Notes: generated by a model from the letters alone, not told the origin. A stretch of 64,000 nucleotides of DNA from Parachlorella kessleri (GCA_001598975.1 BBXU01001992.1:1-64000), one strand, 5' to 3'; shown: positions 11,443 through 24,400, numbered from the stretch's first letter. Program-made: numbers and translations.

Positions 11443-12198
11443 TTCCCACAAGTCGTTTCACCAGACCAAGACGCTGTGATATAGAGTCCTAAGAAGATAG
11501 GAGGCAGTGCGCCAAAGTAAAGCCCAGCACCTACAGCGCAGTACTGAGGGTTGATATAAAGCTAGTACCGAACGTCAGTACAGGCAGACGTGTGTTGTTG
11601 TTCTCACACAATCACTGGCCAACCCAAGGGCAGAGCTCAGCCCAGCTCAGCTGCAGCAGGTCACTCCCACAAACCGGCACCTGTCCGCCCACTTTCAGGA
11701 GGCGGATGTGAGCTCCACAACGAAGTTGTTTGCACGTCTTCTGGCGGCGAGCCACCCAAAGATGTGCAGCCTGGCTGGCGGCCCAGGAGTTGGCCGGTAC
11801 CCAGAAGAGCTGGGAGGGTCGTGTTTTACTCTTAGTAAACTTTCCGTTTATGGCAACAACAAGTTTATCTACTTGCTGATGTTGCGCCTAGGGCGCGCCC
11901 ACCCTGCTGCCCATGCTGTGTTTTGTCCAAAACGTCTGATAGCATTCAATAGCAATACCTTCCGAAGATGTTCATGGCACGTGTGCAATGAGTGGCTCAT
12001 ACCGTGAAGCTACACGGGTGCGTGCTGCAAACCTTCGATGAGAAGCTCTGCAGCCTGCTGTGTTCATATGTGTTGATACCAGAAAGCCGGAACTCTCCGA
12101 CTCGCTAGGAATATGATCAGCCCGTTGACAGTGGACAGTAGCTGAAGCAGGGCAACTCTGCCCAGGCCCAGACGGGTTTGACAGTTATAGCAGGGCTT
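11443..12198. promoter_or_regulatory. Divergent promoter region between the small minus gene and the Sfi1-like gene
   Basis: 756 bp between two divergent start codons, so it should hold both promoters and 5' UTRs. An acceptor-like TTTCAG at about 11697 opens a 100-codon plus-strand frame (11708-12007) with no recognisable homology. It might be 5' UTR or an extra exon. No clear TATA or other element is claimed. Confidence 0.4.
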
Positions 12199-15100
12199 AT
12201 GTCACAGGCAGTGAAAGGGATTCTTGGATGTTGTGAGCCACAGCCGCACAAGTATACACAGCAGCCCCACGACGAACAGGGGTTCCTGGTGGTCTCCGGG
12301 CGTGGCAGCCGCTGGCCACCCATCAACCACGCTGCGCTGCAAGCCCTTGTGTCTCTACGCTGGCAGGAATGCACAAGCGAGCGGACAGCAGCACTCCGAG
12401 CAGACCGGTTGCGGCACGTGTGGCTACTGCGCCACGGCCTTGCTGGCTTTGCAGGGCAGGTCCAGCTGGCTCGTTCGCTGCAGCGCCAGGCAACCGTGCT
12501 GTACAAAAAGAGCTGCTTTGTGGGCCTTGGCAGGGCATTCACTGCCTGGCGATCTCGCCTTGAGGAGCGGCGACAGAAAGCTGACAAGCTAGGAGCAGCC
12601 GATGCCGCATACATGCGCTGCCTTGCACAGCGAGGCTTACAATCATTGCGGCGCCACGCCGCCAACCGTAAGACAAAGCAGCGCTCCTTGACCCGCGCTG
12701 CTTGCTATCATTCCTTCTGCAGCCTGGCCAGAACATTGGACGCCTGGCGGGGCTGGCTGCAGCAACAGCAGACCAAAGAACGTAACACCGAGCTTGCGGC
12801 CGTGCACCTAGTTCGCAGTAGGTTCCGGTGGGCAGTGGGCATTTGGCAGCAATGGGTACGGTTGCAGAAGTTGCGGCAGCGCCAGCAACAGCTGGCAGGA
12901 GGCTTCTGCAGAGTACGCACGTTGGGCAGTGGGCTTGCTGCATGGAAGGAGCTCGTAGCATCTCTCAACAGCCGGCGAGAGCAGGCAGTGGAAGCCATCC
13001 AACATGCCTTGTTTGGCCTGGACCTCACGCTGCTGACCGTCGGCCTGAGAGCGTGGCGGCAGTACAGCGCAAGGCAGACGGCACTGAGGGATAGCATCTA
13101 CATTGCCCAGAGGCTGCACCGCTACAACACGCTACAGCGGTGCTGGCAGTGGTGGGTCAAGCGCAGTTTAGCGTTCATTAGCTTGAGAAACCCGCTGATC
13201 TCACTCCTGGCCAGCAGCCTGCTGTGAAACCTTGCTGCCACGCTATAAGAGGGAGAAGGGGTTTCTCATTCATGGTGCAGGTGGTGCCTCTACATATTCC
13301 GTCGCCACCACTTGGCCAGGCTGCATGCCCGCTTGGTAGCATTGCTTCCCAGGCTGCTGCTGCAGCAAGCTTACCAGGCTTGGGTCCAAGCAGTCTGCGA
13401 CGCTAATGTGGAGGCCGGCCAAGTCTACCACCGCACCCTGCAGCTCCCTAGGCAAGCTGTGTTTGATCATTGGAGTTCATGACGGTAGACTGCAATGCTT
13501 TGGGGGCTGTCTGCTCATAGTGTGGCCTAGTAGTCTAGTCTAGACTCTTAGTGTGGCCTGGCTGCCCTGTAGAAGCTGCTCTGTTCTTAAGACTATTTCG
13601 CATGATTCCCATTGTGGCTGTGTAGGGCCTTAGCAACCTGGCGTCGCATGTCCGCAAAAGCAGCGCAGCTCGCCAGACTGGGAGAAGTGTGCTGCTGCGC
13701 ACATGCTCGTCTGGAGAAACATAGATTTCTTAGGAGCTGGCGACTCTGGGCAGCTCGTAAGACCGCAAGGCGGGCCTGCATAGTGCAAGCAGCTGAGCGT
13801 TACGCTGAGCGCAGCAAGCGGCTTGCCATGGTGCAGTGGCACGTCTGGGCGAAGAGTCAGTACCGAGAGCAGCTAAATTTTGACCGTGCCAGCATACACT
13901 TTGCGTCCCGGATGGCCCGGCTGGCACTCTCTTTGTGGCGACAAAGTGCCAGGTTAGGGGAACTCTTGACTTCGTTTGCATTGTACTTTGTTGAGCCGGG
14001 GGAATCAGAGTCCATACTGCCACCAGTGCCTGGCCTCTCTTCACATGCCACCCGCTCCACAGGTGTTGTGATCTGTCACTGAAGTACTGCTGACCGTAAG
14101 TGACTTGCCTGCAGGCTTCGCAAGCTGTCAGCATGCTGGTACCAATATCGAATGCAGCGGGACGTCTTTGCGCGCTGGCAGTCCCACACGAAGTACAAAG
14201 CACTCAAAGCTTTGAAGCTGCGGCGAGCTGTACGGCACAGGTCAGCAGTTATTTGAGGCTGTCAATCGTGTGCTTTTTGGAGGACGAGATCCTGTCAGTG
14301 TATGCTCTCGCTAGCCACTGATAATCTGACTGGCTAATTATGGCGAGCTCTCCGGTGCAGGTACCTTCACTTCCTGAGGGTCAGCATGTCCAGGTGGCTT
14401 GCTCATCATACAGTATGCGCTCAACGGCACAGACAGGCAGGCGAGCTTGTCCACAGGCACGAGAGGAAGACCATGCAGCAGATGTATGCAGCCTGGTCCG
14501 GCCCCTTCCTAGCTGCAGCAAGGGATAAGCAAGCCCAGCAGGCCAGGGCGGCAGCCCTGCGCCAGAAAAGGTTGCTAGCAGCTTCTCTGTTGACATGGAG
14601 GAGGGTGTTTCTGCCAGGCGCACGATCGCGGCGGCAGGCCTGGCAGCGAGCAGAGGCATTCTGGCGGGTGAATACCCTGCATGGTGCGACAGCAGCGTGG
14701 CGGCAGTATGTGGCTGGGCAGCTTGGGAAGCGTGCCAGGCTAGAAGAGCTCCAACAGCAGCTGCTGCCTCGAATTCTGTTGAGAGTTCTCCTGGCCTGGC
14801 GGGCGGTGGCGCTGAGGTTAGCTGGCAGGCGACAAAAGGTGACATGGAAGTTTATGGCTGAGTAACGCAGGCACAGCCCAAACACGCCAGGCAAGTTATC
14901 GTCCCTGCGTCAATTGTCCTGCGGTTTTGCTGCTGTGTATGTCATCCCTTCTTCAGTGTTTAGTGCTCCAGAAGCGAGTGCATGGCGATGTTGCAGGCTG
15001 CGAGGGCTGCCCAGCACAGGGAGTGTGCCCTCCTCCAAGCAGCTTACTCGTCATGGGCTGCCTATCTCGTTACTCGAGCGTTGAAGCGGCAGCGCTGGAT

Positions 15101-16016
15101 GGCTGCTCTCCTAACCTGCAGCAGGCAGCGCCTGCGGCATTTCTGGCTGGTTTGGAGGGATGCGGCGCACACAGCAGCGGTATTGCGCCGGGTGGAAAGG
15201 CTGGAGAGTGTTGCTGGACAGCAGGAGGGGCAAGCGCACAGCAAAGTGTCAGCGGACGGCATGGGCAGCAGGCCCAGGTATGGTTAGCCATGACCTGTGA
15301 GAACCTGTTTGCCCCTGCTTGCTGACTGAAGAGGTGAAGTTTCCATTTGCATGTCTTCTCTTACAAGCTGCTGGTAAAAGGCATACGCGTAGGTATGACT
15401 AGATGTCGCCGCTGTTGCATGCAGGTCATTATATTCTGGGGGGTTGGGTACATTGCTGAGCAAGCTGAACAACCTCAAGTTTGCAGCATCTCAGCTGCAG
15501 CAGCCATCATGTAGCCCTGCTGCACCCGACCCAAGGGCACAGCCCACAACTGCAGCCTGTCCTGCTACGCTCTGCAGCCCGACCGTGTTCGGACGGGCAA
15601 GCGCAAGGCCCAAACCTGTGCCACTGCGTACTGCCATGCAAGCGGGCGATTGTGGCCGGGCTATGAGGACTGTGGCGGTGGCAGACGCTGCAGGTCAGGC
15701 TGGCCCTGTGCCTCAAACGCCGCTCGTTGACATCCCGCATGCAGCAATGCCAGCCTGTGAACCTCAACTAGCTGAGCTAGGCCAGGAGAATTCACAATTT
15801 GCAAGCCGACCACGGCCAAATCCACAACTGTGCGGCTCTTTTACGAGGGGCACTGTGGATGGAGCTGTTGGCAGCGCTTGGATGGATGTGGTCGCATGCG
15901 CGGCTGAAGGGCCGCATGACGTTAGTGATATGGGCTGCAAAAGTGTTCCAATGCTGTTCGCTCGGCAGCGACCCATGCCCAGGCGTTGGCAAGCACCCAC
16001 TTGTGGTACCTTGTAG
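12199..16016 (+). CDS. SFI1: Sfi1-like centrin-binding repeat protein
   Basis: Sfi1 proteins form long helices decorated with centrins at centrioles, basal bodies and spindle poles. Exons 12199-13223, 13281-13460, 13626-13952, 14115-14240, 14361-14816, 14972-15277 and 15425-16016 give about 1003 residues. Many repeats carry the Sfi1 pattern with a conserved Trp after a hydrophobic helix: LGRAFTAWRSRL, LARTLDAWRGWL, AVGIWQQWV, LGSGLAAWKEL, LTVGLRAWRQY, QAYQAWVQAV, FLRSWRLWAA, LHGATAAWRQY, LRVLLAWRAV. The repeats are Arg/Gln/Ala-rich. The last exon is a Pro/Ala/Ser-rich tail without repeats. All six introns are phase 2. The weakest junction is exon 2 to 3 (GTTTGA donor at 13461); intron 1 is only 57 nt. 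The start is the first ATG in the frame, and an upstream exon is possible. Confidence 0.85.
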
Positions 16017-16822
16017 CAGCAGGAGCAGGAGAGTGTGCTCCCCAGCTACAGCTTTGCAAGCGGCCTAGGCGCTCGCATAGCAAGGCAACAAGTGTGATGG
16101 GCAATTCTTTTGTTGCATTTTATGACCTCCAAGAGTGATTGCATCGCGTGGCACGTCCGCTATGTCTCTTCTGCTGCTCGCCTGCCCAACTGTGGCATGT
16201 GCAATTTTTTTGCAGTGCCTTGCATGCCTAGATGTAGTACTTGGAGAGACCAACTATTGAAGCATCGGATGATTGGTAGAACACTACTGCTCAACCAGCC
16301 TGGCAGTTATTAAGTACCGGTACTAGTGCCAGGCAGAGGTTCAGCCGTTCCTCCACTCCACTTAATGCAACTGACCGCCTTTGAGGCAACCCAAGCTCCC
16401 CTATCCCTTGGGCTATTCTTTAAGCCATATCCAACTTCCTACATCCTGTCCTCCTGTCCATTTCTCTGGCCTCGCTACCTGCCCCGAAACCAGTAGGACC
16501 CCCCCCCCCCCCCAGCTTGAGCAACTGGAACAAACCCACAGCACGCTGCCCTAGTGCCTTTGCTGCACTACTATGAGCATGTCCCCATCTTGCCAATGCC
16601 CTGCCGTTTGGGAACAAGCACCAAAAGGGCAGGGCAAACAAGCAACTGCCACCTGGCCACCATCACGCGGTTTTGTCTTCCCGCCGCGGGCCTCGAAGGC
16701 CTGGGAAGGCAGAACCAGGGTGAAATTATAAGGCTTTGAGAAGTACAGTGTAGGTGGTTGATACAAACCTTCCAGTGTCCCGCTTGTCAACCTACCTGCT
16801 TGGTCGTTAGTGCCCGATTAAA
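16017..16822. other. Intergenic region
   Basis: 3' flank of the Sfi1-like gene and promoter region of RAMP4. It contains a 15-base run of C (16499-16513). No gene recognised on either strand. Confidence 0.5.
16499..16513. repeat. Poly-C/poly-G run
   Basis: Uninterrupted run of 15 C on the plus strand in intergenic DNA. Its length may be affected by sequencing error. Confidence 0.9.
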
Positions 16823-17821
16823 ATGGTAAGGAGGAACTGCTTTGATCACTCCTTCTTGAGCCTAAATACTCGGACTCAGTGGCAAACGGAGGCCAGAGCC
16901 CCGCTGAGGTTAAGACATCCCGTTCCTCGGTTGTGCCGACGCAGGTGACCTCCAAGCGCGTGGCCAACGCTAAAAGTGAGAAGTTCTACAAGCAGGGCAT
17001 GGGCAAGAAGAAGCAGGCCAGCGTCTGGCAGGTAGCCTGGGTTGGGGCGTGTGCGGCTAGCCTGGGTGGCTTGCTTTGATGCCCCAACTGACATGAGGGG
17101 TGTGAGCCTTGGAAGCCCAGGAAGTATTTTGTTTGCCTTTCCAAAGGATCGAAACGGGCGTTGTAACGTGTGTAGCTGCTACCTGGGCTAGTACTCTGCT
17201 TGGCCACCTGCTTGTGGTGCGTGCCTGGTGGGCTATACAGGGCTGTGAGGTGTGTGGGTTGGGTTCCTGCCTTGCGTGCTGCTGTAGGCAGCAAGCCTGC
17301 ATTGGCACGGGTCTACTTGTTGCGTCAAGCTGCTCTCAACTCGTAGGCTGCTGGTGCTTCTTGGTGGCCAAGCGGACCAAAAGGCCAGAAGCCTGCCGGC
17401 TGACGGACTGTGCTTTACTACTGCGCTTGCAGGGGCTCAGGAAGCAGCTGGCAGCGCACCCGCTTCTTATAGCGCTGTTTTTCTTCCTCATGGTTTTCTC
17501 AGGTGAGCAGGCTGTGGGATTTTGTCCCACAACGGCACTCGAGCGTTTCCTTACCATCGGAGCAGCCCTGTTTCCTGACACTCAGAGCAGCCCAGTTAGA
17601 CGACTGGCGGGACTGTTGATCACCTGGCATGGTTGCAAATTGATAGGGGGCTTAGAGCGCACTTATGTGACACAGTAAGATATAATCTGCCCTGGAATGC
17701 CTGCACCAATGCCGTATTGAGATACAGTTGGATTGCTTTTGCCGGTGCAGGTATCTTCACCTTCTTTGCCAGCCTTCCCTCAGCGCGGCGCTTGTACGGT
17801 GGGGATGTGGAGGCCGAGTGA
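16823..17821 (+). CDS. RAMP4: RAMP4/SERP, ribosome-associated ER membrane protein
   Basis: Small tail-anchored protein of the Sec61 translocon that stabilises nascent membrane proteins under ER stress. Exon 2 (16945-17031) reads VTSKRVANAKSEKFYKQGMG, the RAMP4 signature (animals and plants: TSKR, ADRKxEKF). Exon 3 (17433-17502) supplies the hydrophobic anchor PLLIALFFFLMVFSG, and exon 4 (17751-17821) ends ...RRLYGGDVEAE. No in-frame ATG exists between an upstream TGA (16843) and the signature. ATG at 16823-16825 is followed directly by donor GTAAGG; splicing it to the acceptor at 16944 gives MVTSKRVA..., the expected family start, and 76 residues, near the usual 65-75. The first coding exon would then be only three bases. 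TGTAA lies at 18019-18023. Confidence 0.85.
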
Positions 17822-18415
17822 GGCCGTGCAGCAGTTGTGCCGTACCACAGTGCGGCAGACAGAAGAGAGTATAGAGCGTGCACACAATGTCCTGACGACG
17901 CTTTCCTTCCACGAGGCGCAACCCTGCCTGACAAGTACCCCTTCGGCCGCAAGTTTCATTGCCTTCTTGCATTATAGGCCTTCTGCTTTCTCTGCTGCTG
18001 TGTGTTGAAGGGTGAGACTGTAAGGAACAGACAGATACATTCGAGGCTAAGGATGCCAGACAGGCGCCTAATAATGTACTGTGTAACCTTATAGTTTCAT
18101 GAGGCGCAGTAGCGGGACAATGACTGCCCCTGAACAAGGGCTGCAACGGATAAGTGGCCCAGAAGCCGTCTTTTAAGTAGCAAGCAAGGCAAGACTCGGG
18201 CACATTCTGCATCCAGCCCTGTCAGTCCAGCTCAACTGTCACTCCCTGTTCGCACTACCTGCCACCCATGCTAATAAAGAACCCAGCAAAGCCTACACCG
18301 CTTCTGCACATGTCAGCTAACCCAAGCTGATCGCCAGCTGTTGCCCAACGGCTCGGCACCGCGCACCAGTTGGCCTTGCTGCCCAGCACACGGCAGGGAT
18401 GTGAATCCAGGGCTG
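17822..18415. other. Convergent intergenic region
   Basis: Shared 3' flank of RAMP4 (+; TGTAA at 18019-18023 and 18082-18086) and the importin gene (-). Dispersed repeat copy C lies at about 18209-18270. No additional gene seen. Confidence 0.5.
18209..18270. repeat. Dispersed repeat, copy C
   Basis: Contains both blocks shared with copy A (GCATCCAGCCCTGTCAG, CGCACTACCTGCCACCC) and the longer block shared with copy B (ACTCCCTGTTCGCACTACC plus TGCCACCCAT). It looks like the fullest of the three copies. Confidence 0.75.
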
Positions 18416-21400
18416 TCACCGTGGAGCCCCGCCCGCTGCCTGCTGTGCCTCCTCCTGTGCTTTGGCTATCTGCTCCTGCTTCACCTGCTGTGCATACTCC
18501 ATCATGCCCTGCACTGCCGCCTGCGCGCCAGGGTCCATGGCCGCTGTCAGCGCAGCAAACTTGGCCGGCTCGCGCTGCTGCACCGCATGTAGTGTCTCTG
18601 CAGACCAAAGCGGGGGCAGGCAGCTAACGTCAAGATGTGGCTGACGGTGTGTAACCACATGCGGGCTATAAGAGGTGGGGCAGCTTAGCCCCACAAACCA
18701 ACAAGTATGCTGAGAAATGCAACCCTGCCGCTGTACAAGGCACCCATCCTTGACACCAATTGTGCCAAGCCCACAGCCACAACCCTTACGCCAAACTGTT
18801 GCAGTGAAAGGCGGTTCAACATCCGGATAAGACCTGGCCCAGGGTTCCACCTTCGACCTAGCCAAGGGTGCTCTGTGCTCACCAGCAAAATAGATGAAGG
18901 GATCAATGGCGTCTATAGGCGAGGAGACCTCCTCCTCCTCCTCGCTCCACCACTCTTCGTCAGAGTCATCATCGTAGTCATCCTTCTCGTCATGCCCTGC
19001 GCGCTTCGCCGCCGCCCGCTGCAGCCGCCTGCACGGAGCACGCAGGCGAATGGGGCCTGGTGAGGGGCAGGTCGGAACACTGCCCAAAGGATGTGTAAGC
19101 ATAACAACTTCGTGATGCACCACCTGTTCGCATCAGCGGCAGCAGCATGGCAGGGACACTGCAACTAGTCACCTTCTGTCCCAGGCATACACACAAGCCA
19201 ACTCTGGTCCAAGGTGCGGTGCCCCACAACCCACCTCAGATAGGCCTCGTCAACCTCTTCATCCTCGCTGTCCTCCAACTCGCCACCCTGAGACTCGGCC
19301 TCAGAGTCGGACTCGTTGCCTGCAACAACACAACCAGGAAACTCCTTCAGCACACATGGTCAGCAACTGCCACTCTCCAAGACAATCAACAGACAACGCA
19401 GCACTTGGCCACCACCCAGGAGTCTCTACAGGCCTCAGTGGCACATGGGAGGGCGTGCGAGCGTTCTGTGGGAGTGCATGACCTCCCCACCCCAAGGGAC
19501 GTTCGCCAGTTGAGTCAGGTGACCAGGTAACCTGACCCTGTCCCAGACCTAACCGTCCCCACACGCCCTGCAGGGTCCCATCCTCGCTGCCTGCCGCTCA
19601 CCAGAGCCGCCCTCTTCAGAGTCCGACTCCCCCCCGTTCTCCATGCTTTCTTGTTGCTGCTTCAGCGCCAGCAGCACCCGCATGGTGGCGGCAAGCACCT
19701 GCATGAGCAACCTCGATGAGCCCCACTTAGAAAACGCTCCCGGCATCTCTTTCAAGCCACACAGCACCAAGTACCTGCTGGCAAAATTCGTCTGCCGAGG
19801 CAGCCCTACATGCAGCACCACCCCAGCTAGCCAGCCAAGGCGGCTCTTGCTAAACGACGCCTGCGGGACTGTGCCAAAGCCCTGAAGGCCCGGCTGGCAT
19901 GGAAGGGCAGCCCGCCGCTATGCAAGGCACCAGCAGCTGCTGGCGCCAATCAACCCATCTCTCTATCGAGTTTTGGATTGCTAACCTGCTGCAAGCCCCC
20001 AGCGACCTCCTGCGGGACCTGGTCTGCTGGGCAGGACAGGAGGGAGATGAGCCCGAGCGCAAGGATCTTCTTGTCGCGGGGCGATGTGAAATGCTTCATC
20101 TTGCCTGCAGCGGGCGCAGCTGGCGCACACATTCCACAACCCAGCATCAACCATGTTGCTGTCGAGCCATTCCACACCCTCTGTGCCCTTTCTTGCAAGT
20201 GTGCAGAACTGCTTGCCTGTGATGCCTCAGTCCCGAACAGCAGCAGTCTGCTCCCCCCCCCCCACCACACGCACACCCCTAGGTGCTGTTGCCTGGCTAA
20301 CGGGCCGAAATGCTCCCGTTCTACTACACCCAATGATGGCAGCACCTCCCCATAGACATGCTACATCTTACAACCCGATACCTTCACATCCACACCTATC
20401 CCAACGATGGTAAGCGGATGGAGAGCAACAGTGTGCACACCCTATGTACACACGCCTACTGGAAATGGCCCCATCTCAGCAGCTGAACCCTGCCACTCAC
20501 CAGACTTTCTCTGGCCAAAGATTGTCTGGCTCAGCCCTGCGAAGAACTGCTGCAGCAGGCCCTGCAAAGCAAGAAGAAGTGGGGTGCCAGCGTTCACCGA
20601 CTCCTACACCACTGCATGTGGATCACACGAAACAAGGCTCGCCTAAACAACGCCATACCCTGCTTAATGTCATCCAGCAGCTCTGCAGAATAGGAGCCCA
20701 ACACGACGCAGTCCCCCATTGGGCTCGCTCCCACAACAAGAAGGAAGGCAGCTGCAGCTACCAGAACCTGCCTGTTCTCATATCGAACCCCGGGGTTGTA
20801 AAACACCCACAAAACCTCCCTTCCTCACACTTGCCCAGGGGTGCTGGCTCACCTGCTGTGCCAGCTGGGCCAGCGTGAGGGCGGGGTTATAATACAGGGC
20901 ATCGGATACCACCAGCATCAGGGCATCTCCAAGATCCTGGTCGTCCACCTCAGCTGTCAGCCGCCGCAGGACCAGGGACAAGTACGGCCCTGCAAGCCAT
21001 AAAAGGACTTCCCGCTATTAGTCAATCCACAACGGAAGCAGGCCGAAAGTGCAGGCAGCAAAGAGCCAACAGGCGTGCTTGCCCGCCTTCCCGGTAGGAT
21101 ACCCAGGTCAACGAGAACCACACAGCAGCAGAGGCGTGGCGGGGGATGGACTTAGCAGGACCGTAGAAGAGAGGCACAGTGCCTTCAAAAAGCCCCCTCC
21201 GCTGGCTAATCCAGGCATAGCGTGGCAAACGTCAGTGGACAGGCCAACAGAACCAGGGCAAAGTGCAGGCCAAATTGGCTTGCCTGGGGCCAGGCCACTG
21301 CGGTAGCCCCTGAGGGCACCCTCATGGGCATTACTTACCCACGCAGTGATCCACACGGCCTTTACAGTGCTGCAGGATCACGCCCATCAGCCGCGGCGCG

Positions 21401-24400
21401 CACGCCACCTGGTCCTCGGGGTACCCGTCCCCCGTCAGCACCCGCTCCAACGTCTGCGCACAGCAGCAAACCATCGGCAGGGGGAAACACACCATGGGGC
21501 TGCTGCACCGGAGGGAGGTCCAGCCGCTACTTGGCTGCCTGGAGAGGGCGCTGTATGGCAACCAGTGGCCCCTTCGGGTTCCCTCTAGCGTGCAGCCACC
21601 CACACGCCCTGCCTGTATCCGGACTGCCGCCCCAACCTGCGCTTCATTCCCCTTGCGGGGGCTCCTCCCAAGCAGTGCGCCACCCTCCCAAAAAGCACAC
21701 ACTGGGATCCCTCCCCCAGGCAAACAGTGGTGCAAGTCCGGCGGCATCAGATAGGAGCGAAAGACGTCGGTGTGATAAAATCCTCAGCGGGCCCCGGGGG
21801 GCCCGTCAGTTGAACTATGCACAAGCATCATTGCCGGTCGGGATATGCAGGTATGGCGAGCATTTAAGCGAGCAGGTAGCCTTAGAGAAATCTGCTAGTA
21901 TTGTCAGCACTGTAGCGAGAGCTAGAAGCTCCCGTCAGTATGAGTAACAAAAGGACCACTCATTGGCTCTTGAAGCGTGGACAGGTATGTCAGCCGCCGC
22001 GCAGCCATGCAACATGTACAAAGCACAAGGGATGGCAGGGGGCCCACCCACGCCTTGGGAACACAGAGAGTCCCAGACAATCCCAAACGCCTTGCTAACA
22101 CAACTCACATGTGGACTGGCTGTCGCTAATGACCAAGGTGCAAGCGGCATAAAGCCCAACAGGCATGGCAGCTACAACCCATGCTCACCCCCTCCCCCCG
22201 GCCTTCACCACGCCCCACGCACCTGGTTTGTAAGATTCAAGTAGTGCGGCTGCTGCGAAGTCAGAAACACGTCGGTGCCCTTGGAGATGTAGTTGTCCAA
22301 TGGCAGCAGCGCGTTTTCTAGGTAGTCAATTGCCCAGTCATTAACACACTGCAGCAGGATACGCGATGCCACACTCAGTCTCAGAGCAAATACTCAAGGC
22401 GGCAGACGACGGTCCCATGCTAGATAGATGCCCAAACCTCCCTCCAGCCAGGAAACTTGCACTCATCAGCATTAGGCAGGACTCACCAGCAGTGCACGCA
22501 AGCGTGGTGCCTGGCTATGTGTTCTCCCAGGCACACAACCTTACGTGACACACATCCTCCTACCCCGCAGCGTCTGTCGGAAAGACACAGAACAGTTTCA
22601 ATAGGCGCACACAACAGGTGTTCCAGGGCAAGCACCCCAGGGGCGGCAAAAAACACACACACACGCGCGCCAAGCTCCAGACCTGCAGCATGAGCGGGTA
22701 GAGGGTCCACATGCGCGGCGAGATGGCGGGCGCAAAGTACGTCAGGTATGTCACAATCTGCAGTACAGGGACGGCGCATGGGTGAGTACTGGGACTTGGG
22801 ACCTTGGCAGTGCGTGTGTGAGCGAGGAAGCGCAATGTCGGTGCACAGAACGCAGAGCAGGGCCGCCCGGTTTTTCCAGCACCCCCCTGCAGATGCTTCA
22901 GGCGCCAGGCAGCCACCAACCTGAATGCCCTGCTGCTAGTTTATGGTGCACACCCCTGCCAGGCAGCCAGCCGACCAACCAAGTTGTAAGCAGGCCCAGG
23001 TCCTGCCCCACACCCAGCCTGATCTCACGACCTGGCCGCCGCTGCCACTCCCAACCCCCCACCGCACAGCCGGCCTGCCCGCACAGACACAGAAACGGAG
23101 CACAGCAACAGCCAAAGCCCACAGGGGCAGGAGGGGACATCTGCTCAGATCGTACACACACAGAGCTACACAGCGCTGCCAGTGCTGCAGCCAGCCAGCC
23201 AGCCAGCCAGCCAGGTGGCTACCTGCATGACCTCCTCAAAGATGTCCTGCCCGTCGCTGCTGGTGTACTTGTGCAGCAGCGGGAACAGGATGTCCTCCAG
23301 CGGCGCATACAGCTGCGGCAGGCTTGCCACGCTCTCCAGCACGGTGCTGATCGCGCGCAGCACGCCGTACGCCGCCAGCGCGCCTGCGGGGCGTGGGTGG
23401 GGCGCCAGCAGCCGCTCACATGGCGTCGCCAAGCACCGAAAAGCGGGGCATGCAGGCCAGCAAGGCCACGCGGCGCTCCCCTCCTGCTGGCACTGCTAAG
23501 TAGAGCGGCGACAGCACCCCGCCATGCAAGCAGCATTGTGGTGTTGTCCGTCAGCAACCGCGGCTGCCACATTCAGCTGCTGAAACCTAACCACCACGCG
23601 TGCCTGGGGTGATATACCAGGCCTCATGCGCGGACGACTCACCCTCGTCGTCATCCTCGTCGTCCTCCGAGGCCACGATGCGCCAGAACTGCTGCGCCAG
23701 GTGCTGGCAGAGGCCGACCGCATAGGGCGCCATGTCGCCGCTGAACCGTTCCACCACGGTTTCAAGGGAGAAGGTGAGGTCCTCGTTGTCAATCTGCGGC
23801 CGACCGGGAAGCAACTCGGGCGCCGGATTAGTCAGTCAGTAAGCCAGCCGAGCGGGCCAGCCGGCAGAATTGCAGCTGGGCGGCGCAGCCAATCAACAGG
23901 GAGGTCGTCTTTTGGTCCCAGCAACGTGGCAGCAATATGAGAACCTGTCCAAAATCCCGCCCTTGTCCTGGCACCTGTAGCGGTGAAGACCGCATGGCAA
24001 GTAATATGGCAATAAATAAGGACATGGAGGCCGTGACTGGTGACGGCTAGCAAGCTCCTCACGGGCCATAAAGCCAGGCGGCAGTCATGGGCAGTCATGG
24101 TTAGCGCCCAGGGAAAAAACGCAAGGCAGCCTGCCAACGCAGGCCAAACTCAGCCACCCAACCACCCACCTCTTGGCTGAGCTGCAGGAACTGCTTCAGC
24201 AGCTCTGGCACCAGGGGCCGCATGCCATCCAAGTCCTCCGCCTCGACGGCGTCCAGGAACGACCGCACTGCAGCAGAGGGCGGGACGGCCAGCGCAATGG
24301 CAGTCAACCCAACTGTTGCGATCCGCCATGCGCTGTATAGGGCCAGGCCGCTGCTGCTTCCCAGGGGCGAACTGCGACGCTGTGCAAGCCAGCCACACGT

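Noticed and set aside
17109..17678. 189-codon plus-strand frame overlapping RAMP4
   Set aside because: Mostly intron 2 of RAMP4; only the part 17433-17502 is coding. The frame has no other recognisable content.
23188..23215. CCAGCCAG repeat considered as CRISPR-like or functional array
   Set aside because: Four-base microsatellite without spacers, inside an intron of a eukaryotic gene.
22782..23612. 276-codon plus-strand frame
   Set aside because: Antisense to importin exon 16 and introns, with no family features.
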